A DNA stretch of 63,847 nt from an uncultured Prevotellaceae bacterium (GTDB taxonomy: Bacteria; Bacteroidota; Bacteroidia; Bacteroidales; Bacteroidaceae). The position numbers and the translations under genes were made by a program. Below the pieces are notes generated by a model. That model did not search any database. It was not told where the DNA came from and worked only from the letters and a program-made list of their open reading frames with translations. Location: assembly GCA_902786565.1 (NCBI GenBank), contig CADACW010000029.1, forward strand, positions 1 through 63,847. Direction: 5' to 3'. Below are positions 34,353 to 43,422 of this stretch, piece after piece (the first letter of the stretch is position 1; the number at the start of each line of letters is the position of its first letter).

Positions 34353-35279
34353 TTATATCAGTCGCTTGTGACGGAACAGCCACCATGCAGCTCCGGCAGT
34401 GCTCACGCTGATGACCAGTGCCAACAGGAAACCATAGGGATGGCTCTCCATGCCATTGATGAGGTTCATGCCGAAAAGCGAGGCAATGAGTGTGGGGAAC
34501 ATCATAATGATGGTGACAGAAGTAAGGGTACGCATCACAGTGTTCATATTGTTGTTGATGATGCTCTGGTAGGTGTCCATGGTCGACTCCAGAATGTCAC
34601 TATAGATGCTGGTCGTCTCGCGGGCCTGCGTCATCTCAATGTTCACATCCTCGATAAGGTCGGCGTCCAGTTCGTCAATTTGCAGTTTGAACTTCAGTTT
34701 TGAGAGCAAAGTCTCGTTGCCGCGGATACTGGTTTGGAAGTATGTGAGCGAGTCCTGGAGTCGGGAGAGGCTGATGAGGCTCTCGTTGTTCACGTCCTTG
34801 TCCAGGTTGCGTTTTGCCTTGTCAATGAGCGAGTTAATCTGCTTCAGCCGCTTCAGGTACCACACGGCTGTGGAGTAGAAGAGGCGGAAAATCATGTCAA
34901 CATAATCAGTAAAGCCCACACCACGCTTCTGCTGATAGGAGACGAAGTCAATCATCATGTTCGTCTCGTAGTAGCAGACGGTGATGGTGACATCGCGCTT
35001 GTGTATAATGCCCAGAGGCACAGTGGTGTAGGGTGTGCGCGAGCGCACCTCCTTGACGTATGGTATGCGCAGGATGATGAGCATCCATCCGTCGTCGTAC
35101 TCATAGCGAGCGCGCTCGTCGGTATCGCTGATGTCAGAGATGAAATAGTCGGGTATGCCGAAGCGTTGCTCCAGCTCGTGCTGGTCTTCCTCGGTGGGGC
35201 ATGTCACCTGAATCCAGCAATTAGGCTGCCACTCTTCCAGTTGGTTCAGCCCGCCAGTTGTGTTCCAGTAGCTTTTCAT
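34353..35279 (-). CDS. corA: CorA-family magnesium transporter
   Basis: A 308-residue CorA: cytoplasmic N-terminal domain (IPDYFISDISDTDERARYEYDDGWMLIILRIP), long stalk helix, and two C-terminal membrane helices with the signature loop FGMNLINGM. It should form a pentameric Mg2+ (or Co2+) channel. It is preceded by a strong Shine-Dalgarno sequence (GGAGG, 35290-35294, 10 nt before ATG) and by a 155-nt leader containing a short ORF and a terminator-like hairpin. Confidence 0.92.
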   Translation of the reverse strand: MKSYWNTTGGLNQLEEWQPNCWIQVTCPTEEDQHELEQRFGIPDYFISDISDTDERARYEYDDGWMLIILRIPYVKEVRSRTPYTTVPLGIIHKRDVTITVCYYETNMMIDFVSYQQKRGVGFTDYVDMIFRLFYSTAVWYLKRLKQINSLIDKAKRNLDKDVNNESLISLSRLQDSLTYFQTSIRGNETLLSKLKFKLQIDELDADLIEDVNIEMTQARETTSIYSDILESTMDTYQSIINNNMNTVMRTLTSVTIIMMFPTLIASLFGMNLINGMESHPYGFLLALVISVSTAGAAWWLFRHKRLI

Positions 35280-35294
35280 TGTTGCTTGTCCTCC

Positions 35295-35332
35295 AAAAAG
35301 GGTTAATCAGGCCCAAGGACCAGCAGCAACCC
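35295..35332 (-). terminator. terminator-like hairpin in the corA leader (possible attenuator)
   Basis: On the minus strand GGGTT (35328-35332) pairs with AACCC (35300-35304), enclosing a smaller GGTC/GGCC stem, and is followed directly by TTTTT (35295-35299). It lies between the leader ORF and the corA Shine-Dalgarno. The 5-bp outer stem is weak, so the call is tentative. Confidence 0.35.
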
Positions 35333-35335
35333 AAA

Positions 35336-35392
35336 TTATGCAGCCATCCTCGCGCCTAAACGTTTAAAACTATCCGCCGGGTAATCGTCCAT
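35336..35392 (-). CDS. possible leader peptide of corA
   Basis: An 18-codon ORF, MDDYPADSFKRLGARMAA, starting about 43 nt after the predicted transcription start and ending just before the terminator-like hairpin. Its Asp-Asp-Tyr-Pro-Ala-Asp start recalls the acidic/proline leader MgtL (MEPDP...), whose translation reports low Mg2+ in enterobacteria. Too short for coding statistics. Confidence 0.3.
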   Translation of the reverse strand: MDDYPADSFKRLGARMAA

Positions 35393-35441
35393 AGCTGTTT
35401 CTTTGTTGATGATTTTAATATTGATTGCTATTATTTGGACT

Positions 35442-35474
35442 GCAAAGGTACACAATTTGGGCCAATTATCCAAA
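35442..35474 (-). promoter_or_regulatory. promoter of corA
   Basis: Minus-strand -7 TACCTTTG (35442-35449), 21 bp, -33 TTTG (35471-35474). The -33 element lies about 40 bp from the divergent TolC -7 element. Confidence 0.65.
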
Positions 35475-35513
35475 AAAGAAACCGTTTTTTTCGATAAATA
35501 AAAAAAATATTAG

Positions 35514-35521
35514 TACTTTTG
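35514..35521 (+). promoter_or_regulatory. -7 element of the TolC/HlyD/ABC export operon
   Basis: TACTTTTG, 65 bp before the start; the -33 region is A/T-rich without a clear TTTG. Confidence 0.5.
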
Positions 35522-35586
35522 CACGCAGTTTTAAAACACGTCGTTACCTATTTAATATTTTATAGAAACAAACACTTTAGCAAGAT

Positions 35587-37140
35587 ATGAAAGGAAAATC
35601 GAGTAAGACGGTAAAGAGTGCGATGGCTGGAGGGCTGACGCTCTGCCTGCTGACGCTCTTGCCGCTGACCGCAATGGGCCAAAGGCTGCTCACGCTGGAC
35701 AGTTGCCGCACCATGGCGCTGCGCAACAACAAGCAGATGCGCGTGGCAGCTGTAAAGCAAGACGTGGCGACCAACATGCGCAAGGCTGCCCGCACGAAGT
35801 ATCTGCCGCACCTGAGTGCCGTGGGCAGCTATGAGCACACCAGCCGCGAGGTGTCGCTGCTGAACGAGACGCAGAAATCGCTACTACCAAACATGGGTTC
35901 CGTCACGCTGGCCTCGCTGCAGCCACAGATGCAGGGCTTGGGTCAGTCACTCCAACAGCTGGGGGGAACGTTTGTGAAACTGGGCGTCCCCGCTGCCGAT
36001 GTGCAGCAGACGCTGGGCAGCATGCAGACACAACTGACCGACGGCTCGAAGGCTATGGCCGCACAGCTGAACGGCATCGGAGCGCAAATCGTGGACGCCT
36101 TTCACACCGACACCCGCAATCTCTGGGCCGGCTCCATCCTGCTGACTCAGCCTGTGTTCATGGGCGGTGCCATCGTGGCCATGAACAAGATGGCCGACAT
36201 AGGCGAGCAGATGACGGAAAACTCGGCCGAGGCCCGCAGGCAGGCCACGCTCTACAACATCGACCATGCCTACTGGCAGGTGGTGTCGCTGACACACAAG
36301 AAGCGACTGGCCGAAAGTTATCTGGAACTGGTGAAGAAGCTCGACTCCGACGTGGGCAAGATGATTGAAGAGGGCGTGGCCACCAAGAGCGAAGGTCTCA
36401 GCGTCAGCGTCAAGGTGAACGAGGCAGAAATGGCCCTCACCCAGGTGGACGACGGGCTGGTGCTCTCAAAGATGCTGCTCTGCCAGCTCTGCGGGCTGCC
36501 CGTGGACGAGCAAATCACGCTGGCCGACGAGACGGCGGAGAACATCGCCGTAACAGAAGTGACCGCGCTGCCCGACGTGGAAACGGCCAACCAGAACCGC
36601 CCGGAACTGAAGATGCTGCAGAACGCGGTAGACCTGGCGCGCCAGACCACCAACCTGCTGAAGGCCGGCAATCTGCCGCAACTGGCACTGACAGGAGGCT
36701 ACGCCGTGTCGAACCCCAATGCGTTCAACGGCTTCCAGAAGAAGTTTGGAGGGTTCTGGCATGTGGGCCTGCTCCTCAGAGTGCCTCTGTGGAACTGGGG
36801 TGACGTAAAATATAAGGTGCGCGCCGCGAAAGGGGCCACAGCCATAGCCGGACTGGAACTGGAAGAGGCCCGCGAAATGATAGAACTGCAGGTGAACCAG
36901 AATGCCTTCCGCGTGGGCGAAGCCAACAAGAAGCTGGCAATGGCCCAGGCCAACATTGCCCGTGCCGACGAGAATCTGCGCACGGCCAACCTGGGCTTCA
37001 GCGAAGGTGTCATCTCGCCCACAGTCGTCCTCGAGGCGCAGACCAGCTGGCTCCAGGCCCAGTCGCAGAAGATCGACGCTGAAATCGACGTGAAGTTCAG
37101 TCAGGTGGAACTGCAGAAAGCCCTTGGCACCCTGCAATGA
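35587..37140 (+). CDS. TolC-family outer-membrane efflux protein
   Basis: A 517-residue TolC/OEP protein: signal peptide to about residue 32 (LLTLLPLTAMG-QR), two outer-membrane-efflux repeats with long amphipathic helices, and typical segments (LLTLDSCRTMALRNNKQMRVA near the N-terminus; LNRPELKMLQNAVDLARQTTN-type helix; WNWGDVKYKV; NLGFSEGVISPTVVLEAQTSWLQAQSQ). It provides the outer-membrane channel for the HlyD/permease complex encoded immediately downstream. Confidence 0.93.
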   Translation: MKGKSSKTVKSAMAGGLTLCLLTLLPLTAMGQRLLTLDSCRTMALRNNKQMRVAAVKQDVATNMRKAARTKYLPHLSAVGSYEHTSREVSLLNETQKSLLPNMGSVTLASLQPQMQGLGQSLQQLGGTFVKLGVPAADVQQTLGSMQTQLTDGSKAMAAQLNGIGAQIVDAFHTDTRNLWAGSILLTQPVFMGGAIVAMNKMADIGEQMTENSAEARRQATLYNIDHAYWQVVSLTHKKRLAESYLELVKKLDSDVGKMIEEGVATKSEGLSVSVKVNEAEMALTQVDDGLVLSKMLLCQLCGLPVDEQITLADETAENIAVTEVTALPDVETANQNRPELKMLQNAVDLARQTTNLLKAGNLPQLALTGGYAVSNPNAFNGFQKKFGGFWHVGLLLRVPLWNWGDVKYKVRAAKGATAIAGLELEEAREMIELQVNQNAFRVGEANKKLAMAQANIARADENLRTANLGFSEGVISPTVVLEAQTSWLQAQSQKIDAEIDVKFSQVELQKALGTLQ

Positions 37141-37224
37141 AGCGATGCCATCAATCATCACCAGATAGCGTGATAACGAGATAACGAAAAAGAAACAACA
37201 ACGAAATAACGAAACAATACAATC

Positions 37225-38217
37225 ATGAACGAACAAGCAAAAAAGCAGCATAACAACATCCTGCTGGCCATCGTAGGATTTGCAACCGTAGTAGTCATCG
37301 TGGCACTCATCGGATACCTTGCCCTTGACCGCGACCCGGACGTGATCCAGGGTCAGCTGGAGGTCGAGGAGTACCGCGTGTCGAGCAAAGTGCCGGGCCG
37401 CATCCTTGAACTCCGCGTGAAGGAGGGCGACTACGTAAAGGCTGGCGACACCCTGGCTATCCTCGACGCACCGGAGGTGAACGCCAAGATGTCGCAGGCG
37501 CAGAGCGCCGAGGCCGCCGCCGCCGCCCTGGAGCAGATGGCGCAAAACGGCGCCCGCAAAGAGCAGATACAGGGTGCCTTCCAACTGCTGCAGCAGGCCA
37601 AGGCCGGCCTCGAGATTGCCGAGAAGTCGTACAACCGTGTGCAGCGCCTCTTCGACGAGGGCGTGATGTCGGCCCAGAAGCGCGACGAAGCCTATGCCCA
37701 ATATAAGGCCATGGAGGCCCAGATGAAGGCCGCCGAGAGCCAGTACGAAATGGCCAAGAACGGTGCCCGTCAGGAAGACAAGATGGCTGCCGCCGCACAG
37801 GTGGGCCGCGCCAAGGGTGCCGTGCAGGAGGTGAACAGCTATATCAGCGAGACCATCCAGGTGGCGCAGATGGACGGCGAGGTGAGCGACATCTACCCGA
37901 AGGTGGGCGAACTTGTTGGCCCCGGCTCGCCCATCATGTCCATCTCGATGATGGACGATATGTGGGGCACGTTCAGCATCCGCGAAGACCTGCTGAAGGA
38001 CATCAGCATCGGCAACGAGGTGACCGTCTATGTGCCCTCCTTCGACAAGGAAATCAAGATGAAAGTCTACTATATGAAAGACCAGGGCAGCTATGCCGCC
38101 TGGAAAGCCACCAAGGCATCGGGCCAATACGACCTGAAGACCTTCGAGGTGAAGGCGCGCCCCATCGACAAGCTCGACGGTCTGCGTCCGGGAATGACCC
38201 TGATTTTGAAGCACTGA
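37225..38217 (+). CDS. HlyD/EmrA-type membrane fusion protein
   Basis: A 330-residue periplasmic adaptor: one N-terminal membrane helix (ILLAIVGFATVVVIVALIGYLAL, about 16-38), a biotinyl-lipoyl-like domain (VSSKVPGRILELRVKEGDYVKAGDTLAILDA), a coiled-coil hairpin (about 90-190) and a beta-barrel domain (VAQMDGEVSDIYPKVGELVGPGSPIMSI). It ends in LDGLRPGMTLILKH. It should link the two permeases to the TolC partner. It lies 84 bp after the TolC gene. Confidence 0.92.
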   Translation: MNEQAKKQHNNILLAIVGFATVVVIVALIGYLALDRDPDVIQGQLEVEEYRVSSKVPGRILELRVKEGDYVKAGDTLAILDAPEVNAKMSQAQSAEAAAAALEQMAQNGARKEQIQGAFQLLQQAKAGLEIAEKSYNRVQRLFDEGVMSAQKRDEAYAQYKAMEAQMKAAESQYEMAKNGARQEDKMAAAAQVGRAKGAVQEVNSYISETIQVAQMDGEVSDIYPKVGELVGPGSPIMSISMMDDMWGTFSIREDLLKDISIGNEVTVYVPSFDKEIKMKVYYMKDQGSYAAWKATKASGQYDLKTFEVKARPIDKLDGLRPGMTLILKH

Positions 38218-38233
38218 GAATTGAGGCCAGAAG

Positions 38234-39403
38234 ATGAAGTATCTCTCTCAAATCTTCGACATCGCGCTGCGCGAACTCAGCATACTCTACCATAACCGCA
38301 TTTATGGCTTCTGTATGGTGGTGTTCCCGCTGCTCACCATTTTCTTCTTCACCAGCATGCTGGATGAAGGTCTGCCACAGGATTTGCCCATCGGCGTGGT
38401 CGACCAGGACAACAGCTCCACGTCACGCAGTCTGGTGCGCAAGCTCGACGAGTTTCAGAGCACCCGCGTGGTGGCCCGCTACCCGTCGGTCAACGAGGCG
38501 CGGTGCGCCATGCAGGAAAACGAGATTTACGCTTTCCTCTACATCCCGAAGGGCATGTCGGAGAAGTTGCTTGCCGGACGCCAGCCCAAGGTCTCCTATT
38601 ATTACTCCACCACCTCGATGCTGGCCGGCTCGATGGCCATGAAGGACCTGAAGACCATCACCACGCTCGGCTCTGCCGCCGTGGGGCAGTCGGTGATGAG
38701 TGCCAAGGGCTTCACTCCCAGCCAGATCAGGACTTTCCTGCAGCCCATCAGCATCGACACCCACCAGATAGCCAACCCCTGGGGCAACTACAACGTCTAC
38801 CTGTCGACGGCGCTCGTGCCAGGCATCCTGATGCTTTTTATGATGCTCATTGCCGCCTATTCATTAGGCATGGAGCTGAAGTTCGACACCGGCAAGGAGT
38901 GGCTGGCCAAGGCCGACGGCAACATCGCCGTGGCCATCGTGGGCAAGTATCTCATCCACACGCTGGTGTTCCTGCTCATCGTCGCCTTTTTCCAATTCTA
39001 CATCTATGGTGTGCTCGACTTCCCCCGCTTCGGCAGCGTGTGCCACATCGCCCTGCTCTGCCTGCTCCAGGTGTTGGGCTCCATCGGTTTCGGCATTTTC
39101 TCCTTCGGTCTGATGCCCTCGCTCCGCATGTCGATGAGCGTCTGTTCGCTGTGGGCCGTGCTCAGCATTTCCATGGCCGGCTCCGCCTTCCCCGTCATGG
39201 CCATGGACCCTCCCCTTCAGGCGCTGTCGTGGCTGTTTCCGCTGCGCCACTATTTCATGCTCTATCAGATCACGGTGTTCAACGGGTTCCCGCTCATCGA
39301 CGCCTGGTTCCACCTTGTGGCGCTCGTGGCCTTCACGCTGCTGCCCTGGATTGTAGTCCACAAAATTAAAAACGCAATGCTCACCTATGTCTATATTCCA
39401 TAA
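38234..39403 (+). CDS. ABC-2 type permease (YhhJ/YbhR-like), first
   Basis: A 389-residue permease: N-terminal membrane helix (IYGFCMVVFPLLTIFFFTSML), a large periplasmic loop (LPIGVVDQDNSSTSRSLVRKLDEF...), and five C-terminal helices (ABC2_membrane_3). It overlaps the second permease by 17 bp. No ATPase gene occurs in this operon, so the energising subunit must come from elsewhere or the pair works with a shared one. Confidence 0.9.
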   Translation: MKYLSQIFDIALRELSILYHNRIYGFCMVVFPLLTIFFFTSMLDEGLPQDLPIGVVDQDNSSTSRSLVRKLDEFQSTRVVARYPSVNEARCAMQENEIYAFLYIPKGMSEKLLAGRQPKVSYYYSTTSMLAGSMAMKDLKTITTLGSAAVGQSVMSAKGFTPSQIRTFLQPISIDTHQIANPWGNYNVYLSTALVPGILMLFMMLIAAYSLGMELKFDTGKEWLAKADGNIAVAIVGKYLIHTLVFLLIVAFFQFYIYGVLDFPRFGSVCHIALLCLLQVLGSIGFGIFSFGLMPSLRMSMSVCSLWAVLSISMAGSAFPVMAMDPPLQALSWLFPLRHYFMLYQITVFNGFPLIDAWFHLVALVAFTLLPWIVVHKIKNAMLTYVYIP

Positions 39404-40589
39404 ATTCAAAGAGTTTGTAGTCGACGCTGCCTACATCTGGCGCCAGGAGATGCGCCAGGTGTTCCACGACGAGGGTGTGCTCATCTTCTTCGTCTTGGTG
39501 CCGCTGGTCTATCCGCTGCTCTACTCGTGGATCTACAACAACGAGTTGGTGCGCGAGGTGCCGGTGGTGGTGGTCGACCATTCTCACTCGCAGCTGTCGC
39601 GCCAGTTCATCCGCCTCTGCGATGCCTCGCCCGATGTCCATGTGTCCTACTATGCCGGCGACCTCGACGACGCCAAGTCGCTCGTCAGCCGCCAGTTGGC
39701 CAAAGGTGTCTACTATATCCCCTCCGACTTCTCCACCCGCCTCAACCGCTTGGAGCAGAGCGTGGTCAGCGTCTATTGCGACATGTCGCTCATGCTCACC
39801 TATAAAGCCATCTACCAGACGGCCATGACCGTTTCGCAGAAGATGGGTGCGGGCATGAGGGTCAAACTCTCAGGCAACTACACCAATCGCGAAGACGTGG
39901 TCAGTGTGCAGCCTTTGGCGGTCGACGAGGTGCCCATGTTCAATCCCTCCAACGGCTACGGCAGCTGCATCCTGCCCGCCGTGCTTATGCTCATTCTGCA
40001 GCAGACGCTGGTGCTCGGCATTGGTCTGTCGGCAGGAACGGCCCGCGAGCGCAACCGCAACGGCCAGCTTGTGCCCGACGACCAGCGCTATCGCAGCGTT
40101 TACCCCATCGTCAGCGGCAAGGCGCTCTGCTATGCCATGATTTTCGCCGTAATGGGAGCCTATCTGTCGATGGTCGTCCCCCGCATGTTCTCCTTCCCCA
40201 TGCTTGCCGACGGAGCAGACCTGATGCTGATTTTGATTCCCTTCATCCTGGCCAGCATCTTCTTTGGCATCACCGTCTCCTGCTTGGTGCACTACCGCGA
40301 GAACGTGATGCTCCTTGTGGTCTTCATATCTGTTCCGCTGCTCTTCCTCACCGGTGTGTCGTGGCCCCAAGCCAGCATTCCCGGTGCCTGGCAGGGCGTG
40401 TCGTGGCTGTTCCCCAGCACCTTCGGGGCCAGGGCCTATGTGCGCCTCAACTCCATGGGAGCCACCTTCGGTCAGGTGCTGCCAGAGGTTCGCTACCTGT
40501 GGATTCAGGCCGCCATCTATTTCGGAGCCGCCTGTCTGGTCTACGGCCATCAATTGCGCTTGGCACGCCGCTTGTCGAAAGGAGAATGA
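39387..40589 (+). CDS. ABC-2 type permease, second
   Basis: A 400-residue paralogue of the preceding permease with the same layout: helix FFVLVPLVYPLLYSWIYNN, periplasmic loop (VPVVVVDHSHSQLSRQFIRLCDASPDVHV) and five C-terminal helices (PAVLMLILQQTLVLGIGLSAGT ... VFISVPLLFLTGVSWP). Overlapping start and similar length indicate a heterodimeric permease. It is the last gene of the export operon. Confidence 0.9.
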   Translation: MSIFHKFKEFVVDAAYIWRQEMRQVFHDEGVLIFFVLVPLVYPLLYSWIYNNELVREVPVVVVDHSHSQLSRQFIRLCDASPDVHVSYYAGDLDDAKSLVSRQLAKGVYYIPSDFSTRLNRLEQSVVSVYCDMSLMLTYKAIYQTAMTVSQKMGAGMRVKLSGNYTNREDVVSVQPLAVDEVPMFNPSNGYGSCILPAVLMLILQQTLVLGIGLSAGTARERNRNGQLVPDDQRYRSVYPIVSGKALCYAMIFAVMGAYLSMVVPRMFSFPMLADGADLMLILIPFILASIFFGITVSCLVHYRENVMLLVVFISVPLLFLTGVSWPQASIPGAWQGVSWLFPSTFGARAYVRLNSMGATFGQVLPEVRYLWIQAAIYFGAACLVYGHQLRLARRLSKGE

Positions 40590-40765
40590 AGGAAACAAGC
40601 CGTTTCCGTGTTAAAAAAGACTAAGAAATGCGGGAATCTTGACAAAACAGAAGGCTTAACTCCCAAACTTTTTGTAATTTTACCGCCTGAAACGCTTTGC
40701 TGGCAGCCCTACTGCCACGAAACGTTGTGGAAAGAACTAATCGAATCAGTAACTAAACAGGTTAA

Positions 40766-42610
40766 ATGATGGACTCTCAAGAGAATGTCCTCGTCAATGC
40801 TTCGCCAGTCGAAGAAGAGGCAAAAGTAGTTAACCAGGAAGCTGCCGCTCCTGAAGTATCAACAGAAGAAACAGCAGAAGCACCACGCAGGGTGTACAAC
40901 ACCAAGCAGGAAGTGCTGGACCGTGTGAAAGAGATTGCCCACGGTGAGGAGCCACCCCAGAAAGAGGAGGTGGAACTGCTGAAGACCGTCTTCTACAAGC
41001 TGCACATCGCAGAGCGCGAAGCCAAGCTCAAGGAATATCTTGACAATGGTGGCGAGCCTGAGAGCTATCAAGTGACCCCCGACGAAGACGAGGAGGTGTT
41101 CAAGGCCGAGATGGGCATCATCAAGGAGCGCCGACAGCAGCAGTTCCGCGAGCAGGAAGCCGAAAAGGAGGAGAACCTGAAGCGCAAACTGGCCATCATC
41201 GAGAAAATCAAGTCGATGGTCACCTCGCCCGAAGAGGCCAGCAAGACCTATCAGGAGTTCAAGGCCCTGCAGCAGGAGTGGCGCGACATAAAGGCCGTGC
41301 CCGCCGAAAGGGCCAACGAGCTGTGGCGCAACTACCAGCTCTACGTGGAGCAGTTCTACGACCTTCTCAAGCTGAACAGCGAGGCCCGCGAGCTGGACTT
41401 CAAGAAGAACCTGGAGGCCAAGACGCGCCTCTGCGAGGACGCTGAGAAGCTGGCCGAGGAGAGCGACGTCATCGGCGCCTTCCACAAGCTGCAGCAGCTC
41501 CATCTGGAATACCGCGAGATTGGCCCCGTGAGCAAAGACTTGCGCGAGGAAATCTGGCAGCGCTTCAAGGCCGCCTCGACCGTGGTGAACAAGCGCCACC
41601 AGCAGTTCTTCGACACGCTGCGTGCCCGCGAGGAGGAGAACCTGGCCCGCAAGACCGAACTCTGCGAGAAGGCCGAGGCCATCTGTGCCGAAGAGAACAA
41701 GGGCAGCGGCGACTGGGATCGCCACACGCAGGAAATCATTGCCCTGCAGCAGGAGTGGAAGACCATAGGCTTTGCCCCCCAGAAGATGAACGTGAAAATC
41801 TTCGAGCGCTTCCGCACCGCCTGCGACACCTTCTTCACCAAGAAGACTGAGCACTACAAGGCCCTGAAGGACACCTACAAGGAGAACACCGAGAAGAAGC
41901 GCGCCCTGATAGAGAAGGCCAAGGCCCTGCAGGACAGCACCGATTGGCGCTCAACCGGCGACAAGCTCATCGCCCTGCAGAAAGAGTGGAAAACCATCGG
42001 CATGGTGCCCCGCAAGATTGGTGATCAGCTGTGGGAGGAGTTCCTCGGTGCCTGCAACAAGTTCTTCGAGGCCCGCAATGCCGCCGGAGCCGGACAGCGC
42101 AGCGAGGAATACAGCAACCTGGAGAAGAAGCGCGACGTGGTGGCCCGCCTCAAGGCCGCTGCCGAGGAGGCTGGCGAGGGTCTGCAGGAGAAGGTGCAGC
42201 AGCTCGTAGAGGAGTATAATGCCATAGGCCACGTGCCCTACAAGGAGAAAGACAAGCTCTACGAGGAGTACCATGCCGTGCTCGACAAGCTCTACAAGGA
42301 GCTCAACATCTCTGTGGCAAAGCGCCGTCTGAACAAGTTCAAGGACAGCCTCAAGCAGGTGGCCGAGCGTGGAGAGGGTGCCCTGGACAACGAGCGCACA
42401 CGCCTGATGCGCCAATACGAGCTGATGAAGCAGGACATCCAGACCTACGAGAACAACCTGGGATTCCTCAGCGCCAGCTCGAAGAAGGGCAACTCGCTCA
42501 TCGACGAGATGAACCGCAAGATGCAGAAGCTCAAGGACGACATGCAGCTGGTCAAGGAGAAAATCAAGGCCATCGATGCCGAGAACAAGGCACAGGAGCA
42601 AGAGGCGTGA
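40766..42610 (+). CDS. DUF349-repeat protein
   Basis: A 614-residue, highly charged helical cytoplasmic protein with about five DUF349 repeats, recognisable by the recurring core [59 protein letters not shown]. The C-terminus is coiled coil. DUF349 proteins are widespread in Bacteroidota; their role is not established. A weak promoter-like TAATTTTA lies at 40675-40682. Its stop codon overlaps the GTG start of thyA, so the two are translationally coupled. Confidence 0.85.
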   Translation: MMDSQENVLVNASPVEEEAKVVNQEAAAPEVSTEETAEAPRRVYNTKQEVLDRVKEIAHGEEPPQKEEVELLKTVFYKLHIAEREAKLKEYLDNGGEPESYQVTPDEDEEVFKAEMGIIKERRQQQFREQEAEKEENLKRKLAIIEKIKSMVTSPEEASKTYQEFKALQQEWRDIKAVPAERANELWRNYQLYVEQFYDLLKLNSEARELDFKKNLEAKTRLCEDAEKLAEESDVIGAFHKLQQLHLEYREIGPVSKDLREEIWQRFKAASTVVNKRHQQFFDTLRAREEENLARKTELCEKAEAICAEENKGSGDWDRHTQEIIALQQEWKTIGFAPQKMNVKIFERFRTACDTFFTKKTEHYKALKDTYKENTEKKRALIEKAKALQDSTDWRSTGDKLIALQKEWKTIGMVPRKIGDQLWEEFLGACNKFFEARNAAGAGQRSEEYSNLEKKRDVVARLKAAAEEAGEGLQEKVQQLVEEYNAIGHVPYKEKDKLYEEYHAVLDKLYKELNISVAKRRLNKFKDSLKQVAERGEGALDNERTRLMRQYELMKQDIQTYENNLGFLSASSKKGNSLIDEMNRKMQKLKDDMQLVKEKIKAIDAENKAQEQEA

Positions 42611-43422
42611 AACAATATCTTGACTTGTTAGACCGCATCCTCCGCGAGGGTGTGAAGAAAGACGACCGCACTGGTACCGGCACGCTGAGCGTGTTCGGCC
42701 ACCAGATGCGGTTTGACCTTCAGAAGGGGTTCCCCCTGCTCACCACCAAGAAGCTGCACCTGAAGTCAATCATCTACGAGCTGCTCTGGTTTCTGCAGGG
42801 CGACACCAACGTGAAGTATCTGCAGGAACACGGTGTCAGGATATGGAACGAATGGGCCGACGCCGACGGTGAGCTGGGCCCGGTCTACGGTCACCAATGG
42901 CGCTCCTGGCCCGACTACGAGGGCGGTACCATCGACCAGATAAAGATGATATTGGAGCAAATCCGCCAGACGCCCAACTCGCGGCGCATGCTCGTCTCGG
43001 CCTGGAACGTGGCCGAGGTGAACAAGATGGCGCTGCCGCCCTGCCACACCATGTTCCAGTTTTATGTGGCTCCGCCTGCTGAAGGCAGCACCCGCGGCCG
43101 CCTCTCGCTGCAGCTCTACCAGCGCAGCGCCGACACCTTCCTTGGGGTGCCGTTCAACATTGCTTCCTACGCCCTGCTCTGCATGATGGTGGCACAAGTG
43201 TGCGGTCTGGAGCCGGGCGAGTTTATCCACACCACAGGCGACACCCACCTCTACCTGAACCACTTGGAGCAGGCGCGCCTGCAGCTCACGCGGGAGCCCC
43301 GGCGGCTGCCCACCATGCGCATCAACCCCGACGTGAGCGACCTTTTCCAATTCCATTACGAAGATTTCTCGCTTGAGGACTACGCCCCCTGGCCCCACAT
43401 CAAGGCCGAGGTCAGCGTTTGA
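42607..43422 (+). CDS. thyA: thymidylate synthase
   Basis: A 271-residue ThyA using a GTG start that overlaps the DUF349 stop (GTGA). It has the catalytic Cys146 in [10 protein letters not shown], the phosphate-binding Arg near the N-terminus ([11 protein letters not shown]), and [11 protein letters not shown]. It makes dTMP from dUMP with methylene-tetrahydrofolate. The dihydrofolate reductase gene that often follows thyA is absent; instead its 3' end overlaps mfd by 11 bp on the opposite strand. Confidence 0.96.
   Translation: MKQYLDLLDRILREGVKKDDRTGTGTLSVFGHQMRFDLQKGFPLLTTKKLHLKSIIYELLWFLQGDTNVKYLQEHGVRIWNEWADADGELGPVYGHQWRSWPDYEGGTIDQIKMILEQIRQTPNSRRMLVSAWNVAEVNKMALPPCHTMFQFYVAPPAEGSTRGRLSLQLYQRSADTFLGVPFNIASYALLCMMVAQVCGLEPGEFIHTTGDTHLYLNHLEQARLQLTREPRRLPTMRINPDVSDLFQFHYEDFSLEDYAPWPHIKAEVSV

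Noticed and set aside
35280-35441. M-box (ykoK) magnesium riboswitch upstream of corA
   Set aside because: The leader is too short and I could not find the conserved multi-helix core; a leader peptide with attenuator fits better.
36466-38214. 582-codon minus-strand frame opposite the TolC/HlyD genes
   Set aside because: It spans two well-defined genes on the other strand and has no recognisable family.
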